A stretch of DNA of 64,000 bases from contig NC_091971.1 of the NCBI RefSeq assembly GCF_036711975.1, forward strand, positions 30,697,501 through 30,761,500. The letters are read 5' to 3'. Positions 11,881 to 22,994 of the stretch are shown here, in pieces. Each line of letters starts with the position of its first letter. The first letter of the stretch is position 1. Below the pieces are notes generated by a model. That model saw only the letters and a program-made list of their open reading frames with translations. It ran no database searches and was not told the origin of the DNA. A program made the position numbers and the translations under genes. The DNA is from Onthophagus taurus (lineage: Eukaryota; Arthropoda; Insecta; Coleoptera; Scarabaeidae).

Positions 11881-12366
11881 CGTTGGCAGAAGACTAGATA
11901 CTGCTTCTAAAAAACTAAATACTGCTTTCTGAAGACTAGATACTGCTCTGGAAGATTAAATACTGCTTTCTGAAGACTAGATACTGCCGACAGATCTAAA
12001 TACAGCATCTGGAACCCTAAATACTGCTTTCTAAAGACTAAAATTGCTTTGTGGAGACTAAATACTGCTTTCTGAAGACTAGCTACTGTTGACAGGTCTA
12101 AATACTGCAAAACAAAGATAAGATATTGTTGGAGAAAACATACATAACGTTGGCAGAAGACTAGATACTGCTTCTAGAAGACTAAATACTGCTGTCTGAA
12201 GACTAGATACTTCCGACAGGTCTAAATACAGCGTCTGGAACACTAAATACTGCCTTCTAAAGACTAAAACTGCTTTGTGGAGACTAAATACTGCTTTCTG
12301 AAGACTAGCTACTGTTGACAGGTCTAAATACTGCAAAACAAAGATAAGATATTGTTGGAGAAAACA
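11871..12366. repeat. short tandem array (agaCTAAATACTGCTTtctga) with 267-bp duplication
   Basis: About a dozen variants of GAAGACTAGATACTGCTTTC or GACTAAATACTGC are spaced roughly 20-40 bp apart. The block starting ACATACATAACGTTGGCAGA at 11871 recurs at 12138, so an approximately 267-bp higher-order unit was duplicated. Minus-strand open frames here are simple translations of the repeat and not genes. Confidence 0.85.
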
Positions 12367-12369
12367 TTA

Positions 12370-12445
12370 AAAAGGGCGCCAGCGCCCCCTTTCAAACGGC
12401 GCCCGGGTGCAGTGCACCCCTTGCCCCCCCGGTAGCGCCGTCTCT
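12370..12445. other. GC-rich block with stacked short hairpins
   Basis: An abrupt 75-bp GC-rich segment in AT-rich DNA directly follows the tandem array. It contains GGGCGC-ca-GCGCCC and GGGTGC-agt-GCACCC, two perfect 6-bp stems, plus a C7 run. It looks like the structured tail of a mobile element. I cannot assign a family. Confidence 0.5.
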
Positions 12446-13585
12446 GGAAACAATGAAACATGAACCTGAAAATTTTTCAACATCGTGCATTGATTAATTG
12501 GGTCTTATACTTGGATGCTTTTTTCTTATCTCGTTGGAAGCAGTGGTTATAAATTCATTTATAATATGAACGAAATATGCATATTTAACCTTAACATTAC
12601 ATTAACAATATTTTTGTTTCATAGTTTATTTATTTAATTATATAATCAACAATTCTAATTGTTGATTTATTCATTGTTAAAAAGATCACGAGATCATCAA
12701 TTTAAGAACTTTCTTAAATTTGAACCTGTAGATTTGTAATACTTCGTCCTTAATTTTATTTAACAAATTTTTTGAACTTTAATTTTGTAAATTTAGTAGC
12801 TAATAGTCTGATTTTCAACTTTGATATGTGATCTTTTTAACAAAAGAAAAAGAAATAGTCTCTGAAGATGGCCAAGGTCCGAAACTAGTAAGACTTAAAT
12901 TCTATATAAAATAAAAACCAGTTTAAAAGTACAAAATCAAACTCTAAATTATATACCTACTTCAAAATTAACAACTGGTAGAATGAATTTCAATTATAAT
13001 TTGTGCGAACATGCCTAACAAAAAATATTTTAGTATGTAACTCTATAATTTATAACTGGCGCCATCTATTGTTTGGTGGCCGTTTCTAGCGTATGGCGAA
13101 TATGGACGTGCAGTCCGCCACGTGTAATTGTATACAATTAATAGCAGTTAAAGCACTAAAAGTCCTGGAAGATTAAAAGGTTTTAATTAAATATGCGTAC
13201 TTGAAATTTATAAGTAATTCGAAAGAGTGATGCTTGCGCCCTTAAAATAAATTCCACAGCAAACCTGCAGATTTCTAAATTACCAATGTTAATTCAGAAT
13301 CGTGAGAGTTTAGAACATTGTATCCTAGATGGCGGACACATTTTTTTTAACATTTTATCACTTTCTCACAACTTTGCCTTACTTCTTAACTTATTTCGAT
13401 CCTTTAAATCTTTAATTTTTCTTTTTTTCCAATCATAAATTTACCTACTCATTATTATCCATCAAAACTCTTTTTTTACTCCATTTTATTCTCCGACACA
13501 CTATAGAAATCTCAAACTAAAACCACACTGGTATTTAGTGAAGATGTAACAATGACGATTGTTGTTTTTGGTACTGTGGGTGCAG
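12446..13585 (+). other. upstream Lim3 intron sequence
   Basis: AT-rich sequence ending in a polypyrimidine-rich region and the acceptor TGTGGGTGCAG at 13575-13585. The exon carrying the first LIM domain is not visible upstream in this window. This stretch is therefore at least partly an intron whose 5' end lies left of the window or in unrecognised sequence. Confidence 0.6.
13058..13073 (-). promoter_or_regulatory. CTCF-core-like word AACAATAGATGGCGCC
   Basis: On the minus strand the word contains AGATGGCGCC, which fits the AGRKGGCGC core reported for insect CTCF. It lies about 510 bp upstream of the first visible Lim3 exon. The same AACAATAGATGGC word also occurs in the gypsy LTRs at 31397 and 34142, and at 47368 as its complement. 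It may therefore be a decayed LTR piece and not a functional insulator site. Confidence 0.3.
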
Positions 13586-14124
13586 AAGATATGGCACAAA
13601 ATGCGCAGGTTGCGACTTGGGTATACCACCAACTCAAGTAGTCCGTAGAGCTCAAGATAACGTATATCATCTCCAATGCTTCTCATGCGTGATGTGCGCT
13701 CGTCAATTAAACACCGGCGATGAATTCTACTTAATGGAAGATCGAAAATTGGTTTGCAAGCCGGACTACGAAGCAGCAAAAAGCAAAGCGGCCGAATGTC
13801 TCGACGGTGATCAACCGAACAAACGACCGAGAACCACCATCACCGCCAAACAACTAGAAACTCTCAAAACGGCTTATAATAATAGTCCGAAACCGGCGCG
13901 GCACGTTCGCGAGCAATTAAGTCAAGATACAGGATTGGACATGAGGGTGGTACAGGTATGGTTTCAAAACAGGCGGGCGAAAGAGAAACGATTGAAAAAG
14001 GATGCTGGAAGAACCAGATGGAGTCAATATTTTAGATCAATGAAAGGCGGATCTAGTCCTAGGCACGACAAATTATTGGATAAAGATGAAATGAAGGTTG
14101 ATTTGGATAGTTTTAGTCACCATG
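13586..14124 (+). CDS. Lim3: Lim3 exon: LIM2 domain plus homeodomain
   Basis: The exon starts after TGCAG and ends CACCATG before GTAAGA at 14125. Zinc ligands are visible as [17 protein letters not shown] and LVCKPDY. The homeodomain begins [16 protein letters not shown] and carries [20 protein letters not shown]. One exon encodes both domains without a break. Confidence 0.95.
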
Positions 14125-17100
14125 GTAAGATTTTTTTTTATTCAGTTTATTAATCATCCGATTTACGAAATCCTAATTTTATTATATCATAAAATTATTA
14201 CTTAAAAACTTAAAATAATAAACGGATTTTGTAAGTTGGAGGATCAAAGTATCCTATTATTGTTACTAAAAAAGTAATAGGAAAAATGGGGCTTAAAATA
14301 AAAATGATAGGTGTTATTAATAAGTTCAATTAAATGATTAAATGCCGATCCACGCTGAATCGGTTTCTTAGCATGAGTTAAACTTCTGATTATATTTGAC
14401 TAGATATTAAGAAAATTTGGTTAATAGTAGTATTAGTTTTAGCTTTTTTTTGAACCTTTCTTCAACCAAGCCTAGAATATTTTAGTGGCTAGACTTTGGC
14501 GATGGTTACAAGAAATCACAGGCCATTACAGCTGATACCTTTTTTCATCCAAATAACAAATATAGTTGCGTTCGGCATTGCAACAGCAGATGTAGTCAAA
14601 AATCTTCTTCCAACCAAAGAGCAAACTGGACATTAGGATGCATCTATTACTTCCAGACTATCTAGTCCAATTTGGATTTAGACAAATATTCTATCATTGC
14701 AGTATTGTATCGAGTCAGAAGTCTAAATTAATTTTTGGATACATTGATTTGAACATGAGTGGATCTTCCCAGAAATTAAAAAATCTAAATTGTATAGAAT
14801 TTCGTGACCATTAAGTAGATCGCATAGGACTTTATCTCTGTAGCAGTAAATCCAGTTAGAAATTTTCTTTAAGTAAGATCGCGAATGGACCTTCTGACTA
14901 CCTAATTGACAACAATGAATCTAGTCAAAAATTTTTTATTTCCAATAGTAGCTAGATGTATCACTGCATTTAACACTGCAGCGATAGTAACTCGTAAGGC
15001 TTTTGGTTGGATTAGCACAGCAGCAGTGAAAATAGTCAAACAGCTTATGCATAACTTGAATTCAGTAATATCGTGGTAGTAATATTCTTGTTGTTTGTGA
15101 GGTATCAACAAAATTCTCTTTTGATTTAAAAGTCGCATGTATGCCATTTTGTATAGACTATGATATCGTTCAACGTGGCACGGATTCGAGAGGTCCACTG
15201 TTCAATGTTTCTGCCGCATCCAGCTAAATTTAAGCGATGGTCTGTGATATGTTGATTTTTAGGGCATCGGTCGATTACGGCTTACTGGTATATACGTGCG
15301 ACTTCATAAGACCCCACAAGAAAACGTTTAGAAGGGTTAAATTGCACGATCTTGGTGGTGAATACACATCATCTTCGCATGAGATAAGCATACTTTCAAA
15401 TCGTTCATACACAATATCCATTCAGACGTTCGTTGTATGGCACGTAGCGCTATTCTGTTGAAACTACATGTTGTTCACATCCATATCGTTCAATTCGGCC
15501 CAAGACAAATCGGTTGTCATTGACCTGTACACAGTAACACAGTAACTTTTTGTGGATGCATTACCACCTCGTAAACATCCTGTGAATTGGCATTGTCCCA
15601 AATAAAGCAATTTTGCTTATTAACATAGCCATTCGTCCAAAACTGCGCCCGGTCACTATAAATGATTTTTCGGTAAAAATTGGGGTCCTCTTCCAAATGC
15701 CCCGAAGCTCTCTCAGCGAACAAATGACGTTGTGTATGGTCATTAACTTTGAGCTCCTGGATCAGTTAGGATCTTGTACAGGTACCAACCCAAAGACCAA
15801 CGCAAAATTTCCCAAGCTGAAGTATGCGAAATCCGACTTCTTGTGCACTGCAAGGAATCGACTGCCTCGGGTTCTGTACACTTTCATGGAGCGGTGATGT
15901 TCTCGGCCGATCTGGTGTTCCTTTGGAACGATGCCGCTAACGGACATTAATTTTAATGACATTTCAATCGTGTACCTTGCCGTGATGGTTTGGAGCAACT
16001 AAAACAACATGGATGCCACACATTGCCAACCCAACCCTTTATTACCCCAAGCTGGGCTTACGTTAATGTAGGTTGAAAGATATCTTGCCTTGTGGAAATA
16101 TCATCGGGTTTATAATATTTTCTTTATGTGATGTAGAATTCTATTTTATATTCATGTTTTGTTTTTCATGAAGTTATTTTTATATTTTATTAGGAATAGG
16201 AATCGAATAGGAATAGGTAGTATTCATCGGAGATATTTCCTATTTGGTATTTCTAAGTGCTTCGACCAGAAGTTAGTAAATACGACAAGCAATTTAATTC
16301 TGTTTGGATGTTAGTTTGGTCATCTTTCACTCTACATCTTTACAAATAGGAGCTCACGTAACGGCCTTAGATGTTAAATATTTAAGAAAACATTTTATGA
16401 TAGTTATCTACATCATTCTGTCTAATGATTCATCTAATGGTTTTCACATCTAATGATTTTAATTAGATGCAAATTTTTCCAATTGGAATTTGTTATGCGG
16501 AATGCGAATGTTATAGGGAACGATTTCCTGGCCGTCATTTTTCTGCACATTCCTGTAATGTATCTGACATCCCAACAAGTTGGGATTTATCGGGAAAGCA
16601 AATATAGCCAGAATTATCATAAACGTTTGTCTACATGGGTTGAAAAGTTGCAACTATTAGTGCAGTATTAGAGCGTTATAGCGATGATTTCTCATGAATT
16701 GGAATCAGAATTTACTGAAGATGATTTTCAATATCAATTTTTATTGATATTAGTGGAATTATTCCTGTTATTTTTGGAAGAATAACTAAATAATGTGTGT
16801 GTAAAGTACATCGATGCAGCCAAGCCAAACCGGCATAAACGATATTTACTTCATTTTTCAGGAAACACAAAAAAAGCTTTTATTTGCGCAAACTTTAAAC
16901 CAATATTGTAAAAAAAACTCTATTAGTATCTAGATGAATTTCCAGATAGAATCTCATTCACGTTCTTAATGCGTTCATATTTATCTTTTCAATATTTTCT
17001 TTATGACTTAATGATCTCCAGAAGTTCTATTGTGCAGATATAAATCAAAATAACACTGAATTAATAATTACTTTAAATCCACTTACAAACATTTTTAAAA

Positions 17101-20100
17101 CTTTCCCGTGTTTATTCCGTATTTAAGGAAAGCATCAAGGCTGGTGATTTGAATCTGTGTCAAGACTGAATTTGTTAGAGCATATCTGTAATACTATTTA
17201 CAACGCTGGGAAATAGTAATTTCGCTGTTTTATCTGCGATTTGTTTTCGACTAAATTTTAACTTCTAGATCCAAAAATAACCATGATTTTCGTCTATCAC
17301 GTCAACTTTTTAAGCCACTGGACACACTTAAAACTCATACAAATTGTGCATATAAAGAAACTAAAGTAAAAAGTTCCCAAATATACTGTTTATAAAGCGA
17401 GCTCTGCTATCTTGCAAAAAAGGATATTTGGTATATCAACGTTGCTGGCCAAGAAGGAAGCAGACCATTTGAAAGTCAACACAAACGATCTATTGGTGCA
17501 TGTGATATTGTAACAAATCAATGATTCTCTCTATCTCTTCATATTCTTCACTCAAACGAACTAAAGGGCCTATCGGAACTGAACTAAATAAATCTCCATT
17601 ATATAGGAGAAGATATTCAAGCTCCAAAAAGTTTTTTGGATACTCCCAAATCGTTCCAAATCATTCAACTCATTCTGTTCAAAATCCTTACAAACGGAAT
17701 CATCTTCAATTTCAAAATCCATATCGTAGAAGATACTTCAAATCGTATTTACAAAAAAGAATTCATTGCAAACTGTCACTGGGATTTATATTACTCTATT
17801 TTGCATTGTTTTGTACGTTTTCACAATACAAAATTAACAATCACTTGATTGATCTCTGGGCTCTTACCAAATCACAGCACTTACAATGCAAATGTCTGCA
17901 AATTTCAGAGCGACACATAACATCACTATACATAGTATCTCAGATGCAACAGAATAAGTCCAGATTCACGACTTGTTAGATTACTTGCTATTCCATTGCT
18001 TGTTCATGCGGAAGGCATGCCTTCGGTTTTTACACGCCGTCTCAAAGTCAAAGAAAAATTTGGCAGACACCATTGTTTAGACGTTTAGGCGTTATGAGAT
18101 CAATTCATCTACTTGTTTTACCTCTACCTCACTGAGATTATTTCAACCATTTTCGTAAGTACATCAACTGTTGGAAGTTAACTGTTTTTTTCTTCTTAGA
18201 TCCACTTTTTATCCACTTTTCATTGAACATATTTTGCCAGCTACAATCAATTTATGTAAAACCCATTTTCTGGGCTCGTCTCATGGCTTTCAAACGTATG
18301 GAAATGGTTTCTCGTGTCACTTCCATCCACGAGTTGTTGCTTATGAGCGTCACTCTCATCCAACAATGCTTTTAGGTGGTTTAAAGGTTTTTTGTTTCTT
18401 ACGTTAAAATCACCACATTTCCGTTTTTAAACCAGTTACTTTCATATTAATTATATCCATGCTGTCATCATCGTATAGTCTTCTATCCCATATAATCATA
18501 ACTCTATAAATAGTCACTTCCTTACTTTATCGTCATATCCTTTTTCTTTTTGTCTAATATCGAATCGACTTTTTTAAAAATTTATTATTTCTTTTTCCAT
18601 ATAATCACCACCATTCCATTATCTTCACTTCCCTGCACACGGTTCCATTTCCTTACCATTCTCTATTGGGAAATGTAAGCTAGCTTTTCTTCGTTACACT
18701 TTTTTCAATTCCTTTTCTACAATAGATAAGAAAATCTGTTATGCACACGCCCGGCCAATGCATCTCGCCCACACGGTCTATATTAAACTGTTTTCCGCTT
18801 TTCTTTGTGCATATTTGTCTAGCTAAATAGTAGAAAACAAGTAGTATGATTAGAAGTTTGATTGTTAAGCTGGCATTTATTCACATGAGTCTTCGCTATA
18901 TATTTTAGGTATATTCAGTGTATCTTATGCATATCATGCATTTGAGTGTTGGACATATTGATGCACGTGGATATCTCGAAGTCTTCTCTATGAAAAAGGT
19001 TAGAGTTTTATTTGCAGTTACCTTAATTCCATTTTCTTGGAAATAACTTGTAACCAACGTGACAGCACAGTTTTCTACAGTTTATGTACTTGTAAAAAAG
19101 CATAATATGAACTACTCATTTTTATTAGTATAGCCCACACCATCAATGTTTGTAAATACTGCAAAATCTAGATTAAGCACAGATTAACTAACGTTTTTGG
19201 ATTAATGTTTAGATCTCAGTGATGATAGTTATGGAACTGTTGTTAATATGGGAATAGACCAAGATGGATCATCGCCTCATAGTGGAGCAGGAAGGGGGCC
19301 ATCTTTTCTGCATGGCGGGGCATCACCTTCGTTTATTCCAGGACATACACCCCCGCACGGGCACGACCATTTTCCATACGCAGATCAACTTTACACATCT
19401 ATTGGTAAGTGTTAAACCGTTAATACATTCTTTTAAAAGTTTAAAATGCATAATGTTTTTATCTTGCGAAGTTATTACTGTTGTCTTGTAAAATGTAAGG
19501 TGACATAAAAATCATTTTAAGATTGAGTTTTGAAATTGCTGAAGATATAATTAGCGATAATTGATTTATAACATGTATTAAAAGGCATGTAGATTAACTC
19601 TCCGTCATCAGGAGCAATCGTTTACCCAAAAAGTTGGAAAGAGACTACTCTTCCAATTTGAATTGATTGCTCCAGATCATGGGAAGGATGTGACGATAGA
19701 GGCACAGAATAAGTTATTCTGTGGTAGAGGCTTGTGGAAATGTTTTTGGACAAGCCATCTCACCCATGATTTTATGTAAAGGCTAACAACAAAAACCAAG
19801 CTGTCAAAAACCACCATAACATATGTTCAATGGGTGAATCACTTTGCGAAATACAATGAGAAGAAGATTTGGACATATTCTATGTAACAGTCCATTTAAC
19901 TCAGAACATCTACCAGATGCCACATATGATAATAGTTCACTGAGTGATACACCGGTAAAATGTTACGATTTTATATGATATATCTAAGTATCTAACACTG
20001 CTTCTCCTGCAGATAATGGTAGTATGAGTCTGATTCAAATTGGACAAATTCCAACACAAATCTTTTGTGTGTTTTCAAAAATAAAACGTGAATCAACATA

Positions 20101-22020
20101 GCAGAGGCTGTAACAATGACGCACATATTATATTATTCGCAATATTAGTACACAATACAACGAAGCATTATTTTTTAATCCCTACTGCGAACATGAATCA
20201 TCTGCTATTTGAAGTACGAGGAATCTATCTTTTACCTCATTGACGTCAGCTGAGTCCTTCTGGAGAACGTGGATAAGAAACGTCGATCACTGCCACGTAC
20301 GATTTGGTGATAGTGAATAAGATCGTCAACAAGTACGGTTTTCAAGTTGATATCGAACAAACTAAGAGGCCTCGAGGATTTTGCACTCGAGCATCCATGA
20401 TAAATGGAATTGATATTGTGGTTACTTAAATTTTGTTCTCTGATAAAGGCCGTTCGTTCTCCAGTTCTTCAGTATTTTTAAGGTTTTCCAAAGGGGTCAA
20501 TGCACATACATCTGACCGTTTGATGACTGAGAGTTCATGATATTTTTCATAGAATCTCTGTCAACAGTTTCTTTTGAACTTTCTTTGAAAAACGTTGCAA
20601 CATAGTATCCGATACGTCAAACAGAGTTTTAATAGATATAGATATACAGTCTATTTGTGTTCTGCTGTTTGCTACCACAAGGATTAAAAGGTTGTAAGCA
20701 TATACTTTCTCTATTTTTTCATTATTATATTCCAAAAGACCGGTGTACAAACAGAAGTTTTTATTGTTGTGTACCTATTCTGGCAGTAACTTCTAAAGAC
20801 TAAATGAGGTTGTTAAACGCTCCTGAGATATCAATAAAAACTGCCAGGATATATTTCTTTTCCTATTCACTTATATAGCTGATTATTACCTCTTCCGCAG
20901 CCTCTTCTCAAATGCGTATGGCAGGTAGATTTATCTCTACGATATTGAGTTGAATCTTTATCTGCAGTATAAAAACTTCCTCTTTTTTATATGTATATAT
21001 TTTTAAATATGCTCTATTCTACACAAACGTTGTAAAGATAAGAAGACAGAATGAGTGTAGTTCCTGACCCTTTTGTTTTAGCAGTTCACTTGGGATGTTG
21101 TCTCGTCCATGTATCATTCCCATGTTTACTTCTGCAATCTCTCTCTTTATCTTCCACGCTTCAAGTAACTTTATCACTTCCCTTGCATTATAATTAGCTG
21201 TTAGTTTTGTCCTCATATCCATTCATCATCGCCTATAGTCTTCAAAGCTTGTCATCTCGAAGAAAGAAGTTAATGTGCGTATCGTCTTTTCTCAACTTGG
21301 ATGACCTAGGTCTATAAATGTCCAAATAAAGTTGTGTAAAAAATATTATCTTTGTTGTATTATACTCGTTCTGTATTTCTCTTCTACCAATCTGTAATTG
21401 AGCAGTATCCTTTATCTTTTGTTGGCTTCTGATCTTTTGTTTTGAAACGTTAATTCCAAAAATCATAAAGCTTACTGGATCCCTTAGTTAACTTAAGCAC
21501 ACTAATATCTATTGTTGTTTTTGTATTTTTCGCCAGAACAAAGTTCTGAGTATTTCTTACCTTTTTAGTTACCATCTATGCAATTATCAAGTCTTCTTTC
21601 GACCTGGTCCAGTTTTCCTTCTTCAGGTAGTATCTTTTGTTCCCAGCCGTTTTTATCTGCTCTAACTTTTATCAACCAGGTTTAACTACTTCCTACATTA
21701 TTAGGTGTTGTCTGCATGTGAAAATGACTTTTGCGCGACATCTTGAGCTAGTCATGCATTGAAAGGCGTTTTCAAAATCTATCAGGTTTAAATTGTGATT
21801 TTCTCATTTACGATGTCATTTTAATAATTATTATTATAATTTTTAATTAACTGTTATTTATATTTTAGGTCAAAGTCATCAGCCAGGAATGGGTTTACCG
21901 CACGGTATGCCACCAGGAGCTGATACGGATATAAGCAACGATAGCAGTCCTCGAGGCTACCCGGATTTTCCTCCAAGTCCTGATTCGTGGCTTGGCGAAC
22001 CGTCCAACGCTCACTACTGA
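13586..22020 (+). CDS. Lim3: Lim3 (Lhx3/4) LIM-homeodomain transcription factor, 3' part
   Basis: Joined exons 13586-14124, 19213-19404 and 21869-22020 give 293 residues to the TGA at 22018. The protein is a nuclear DNA-binding factor of the Lhx3/Lhx4 class, known to specify motor-neuron and other neural identities. The visible part holds the second LIM zinc-binding domain, the homeodomain with [15 protein letters not shown] in its recognition helix, and the diagnostic C-terminal tail [15 protein letters not shown]. The first LIM domain and N-terminus are missing from the window. The first codon is split: A at 13586 completes a codon, probably Lys, before RYGTKC. Both introns shown are phase 1, 5.1 and 2.5 kb long, and filled with reverse-oriented transposon debris. 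The frame is intact throughout, so the gene looks functional. Confidence 0.95.
14560..15110. repeat. weak degenerate repeats in Lim3 intron
   Basis: The word AGTCAAAAAT, or near variants, preceded by CAGCAG or ACAACAATGA occurs near 14590, 14715, 14850, 14925 and 15030. The surrounding text is only loosely similar. This may be an old tandem array of about 100-bp units; the case is weak. Confidence 0.3.
15240..16000 (-). pseudogene. mariner-like (DDE_3) transposase remnant in Lim3 intron
   Basis: Minus-strand fragments around 15520-15720 read [20 protein letters not shown], then [19 protein letters not shown] and [12 protein letters not shown]. This is the catalytic-core signature of Tc1/mariner-superfamily transposases with GYVNKQN. 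The first catalytic residue survives as SDRAQF where the family has SDEAHF. Upstream fragments to 16000 are poorly matched. Stops and frame changes make it a pseudogene. It lies antisense to Lim3 inside the 14125-19212 intron. Confidence 0.75.
16001..19212 (+). other. rest of Lim3 intron, nothing recognised
   Basis: AT-rich intronic sequence. Open frames near 16459-16671, 17521-17979 and 18171-18407 have no domain resemblance and no splice support. No tRNA, repeat array or element ends were recognised. Confidence 0.5.
19213..19404 (+). CDS. Lim3: Lim3 exon: Gly/His/Pro-rich linker
   Basis: The acceptor AG is at 19211-19212 and the donor GTAAGT at 19405. The reading frame continues from the split Asp codon (G + AT) through [11 protein letters not shown]. 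It then enters a His/Pro/Gly-rich stretch with [20 protein letters not shown]. Low-complexity linkers of this kind lie between the homeodomain and the conserved tail in Lhx3-class proteins. Confidence 0.85.
19611..19673. repeat. small imperfect hairpin in Lim3 second intron
   Basis: GGAGCAATC at the left pairs with GATTGCTCC at the right, and TTGGAA..AGAG with CTCTTCCAA-like sequence inside. The whole can fold as a 63-bp interrupted hairpin. It may be a fold-back element scrap. Confidence 0.35.
20545..20970 (-). pseudogene. R1-like non-LTR reverse transcriptase fragment
   Basis: Minus strand near 20860 reads [18 protein letters not shown], the RT block with the FVDISGAFDN signature typical of R1-group elements. 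Near 20700 it reads [19 protein letters not shown], the block that should contain YADD. Here YAYN replaces the catalytic YADD, so polymerase activity is lost. The fragment lies antisense in the Lim3 19405-21868 intron. Confidence 0.75.
21010..21470 (-). pseudogene. RTE/CFDP2-like non-LTR fragment
   Basis: Minus strand near 21070-21130 reads [20 protein letters not shown], matching the start of RT domains of the type xMKNGKAxGPDxIPxELLK. Adjacent minus-strand frames to 21470 are Lys/Arg/Gln-rich, as expected for the linker before RT, but poorly conserved. It is a different family from the R1-like fragment next to it and also lies within the Lim3 intron. Confidence 0.55.
21869..22020 (+). CDS. 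Lim3: Lim3 terminal exon
   Basis: The acceptor TATTTTAG ends at 21868. The exon completes a split Gly codon and reads [19 protein letters not shown], then [21 protein letters not shown] and the stop TGA at 22018-22020. The C-terminal motif is typical of Lhx3/4 orthologues and anchors the end of the gene. Confidence 0.93.
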
Positions 22021-22430
22021 CCTCTGTTGTTGAGACAACGAACTAAAACGAACTAAAAACAAAACCGAACTATATGTATTATCGTTTTCTGTTTCGTTAA
22101 ATTTTTATCGGGAAATACAGCAAATCGATTTACGAGTGAAACATTAAAAATAAACAAATATAGAAAGACGAATGCGTGCAACAAAAAGAATACACCGAAT
22201 TTCAATATAAAAAAAGGTGTACTTGTGAAGAGACTTTTGCGTGAGTTAAATAAATTAAACGTAACGTTCCTTTATGTTGTATAAAGTAAATAGTTATATT
22301 ATTATTCTAGTCAAAAAAGGAAAAAATGAATCTAAATGAGGAAACGTGTCCATTTAAAAAATAATAAAGATACAAAAATCTAGTCGTCGAGTATTGTTTT
22401 TCTTTTGAATAAAATATGATGAAATAAGAC
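22021..22430 (+). other. Lim3: Lim3 3' untranslated region (approximate)
   Basis: Non-coding AT-rich sequence after the stop. AATAAA-type words lie near 22361 (AATAAAGATAC) and 22410 (GAATAAAATATG), either of which could direct polyadenylation. The exact end cannot be set from sequence alone. Confidence 0.55.
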
Positions 22431-22494
22431 TGTTTTTTTATTACACATCACAAAAATTTTAATTTTATTATACATATTATTTGGAGAAACGTAA

Positions 22495-22580
22495 AGTTCA
22501 GCCAAATAACCGCTGAAATACTAGCAATTGACGGAAAATCGCAAATTCTTATTGGTTAACGTTATGAATTGAAACGTTAG
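22495..22580. repeat. dispersed repeat, copy 1 (partner at 61178-61260)
   Basis: The segment containing GCCAAATAACCGCTGAAATA and GCAATTGACGGAAAA, then ATTCTTATTGG, recurs nearly identically at 61183-61245. This is probably a short non-autonomous element. No coding sequence is present. Confidence 0.8.
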
Positions 22581-22994
22581 AGTGTTGAAAATTACACCCG
22601 TACACGAAGCAAATGAATAATGGTATCTCAAAATTTGAAATTACCATATAGTAGAAACAGACTGGTTACAGGTACGTCACAAAGATCACAAAGAAAGAAA
22701 TCTGTAACGATGATTCTCAAAAATTCATTATTTCAAACCTAATAAACGAATGCAACGTATACACCTTGTTTTATAGATCTTTCATGTATTATATCTATAA
22801 GATCTATGATGTTTATGATGATACGTTTCTCAATTAACCCAGATATGCCCATACAAATTTGGTGGTTGTTTATGAATAGATGTTCTGAGAGGTTAGTGTT
22901 TAAGCTATACATAAACAAATTTTGTAAAGCAAATTAAAAATTTATTTTGAAAAATACAAAATTCAAGCCGTACTATATATAATACGGCATTTAA

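Noticed and set aside
11687..12336. Minus-strand open frames with repeating peptide YLDLSxVxSLQKAVF
   Set aside because: They are direct translations of the short tandem DNA repeat and have no other support.
13501..13779. Minus-strand 92-codon open frame over Lim3
   Set aside because: It is the antisense shadow of the LIM2-domain exon.
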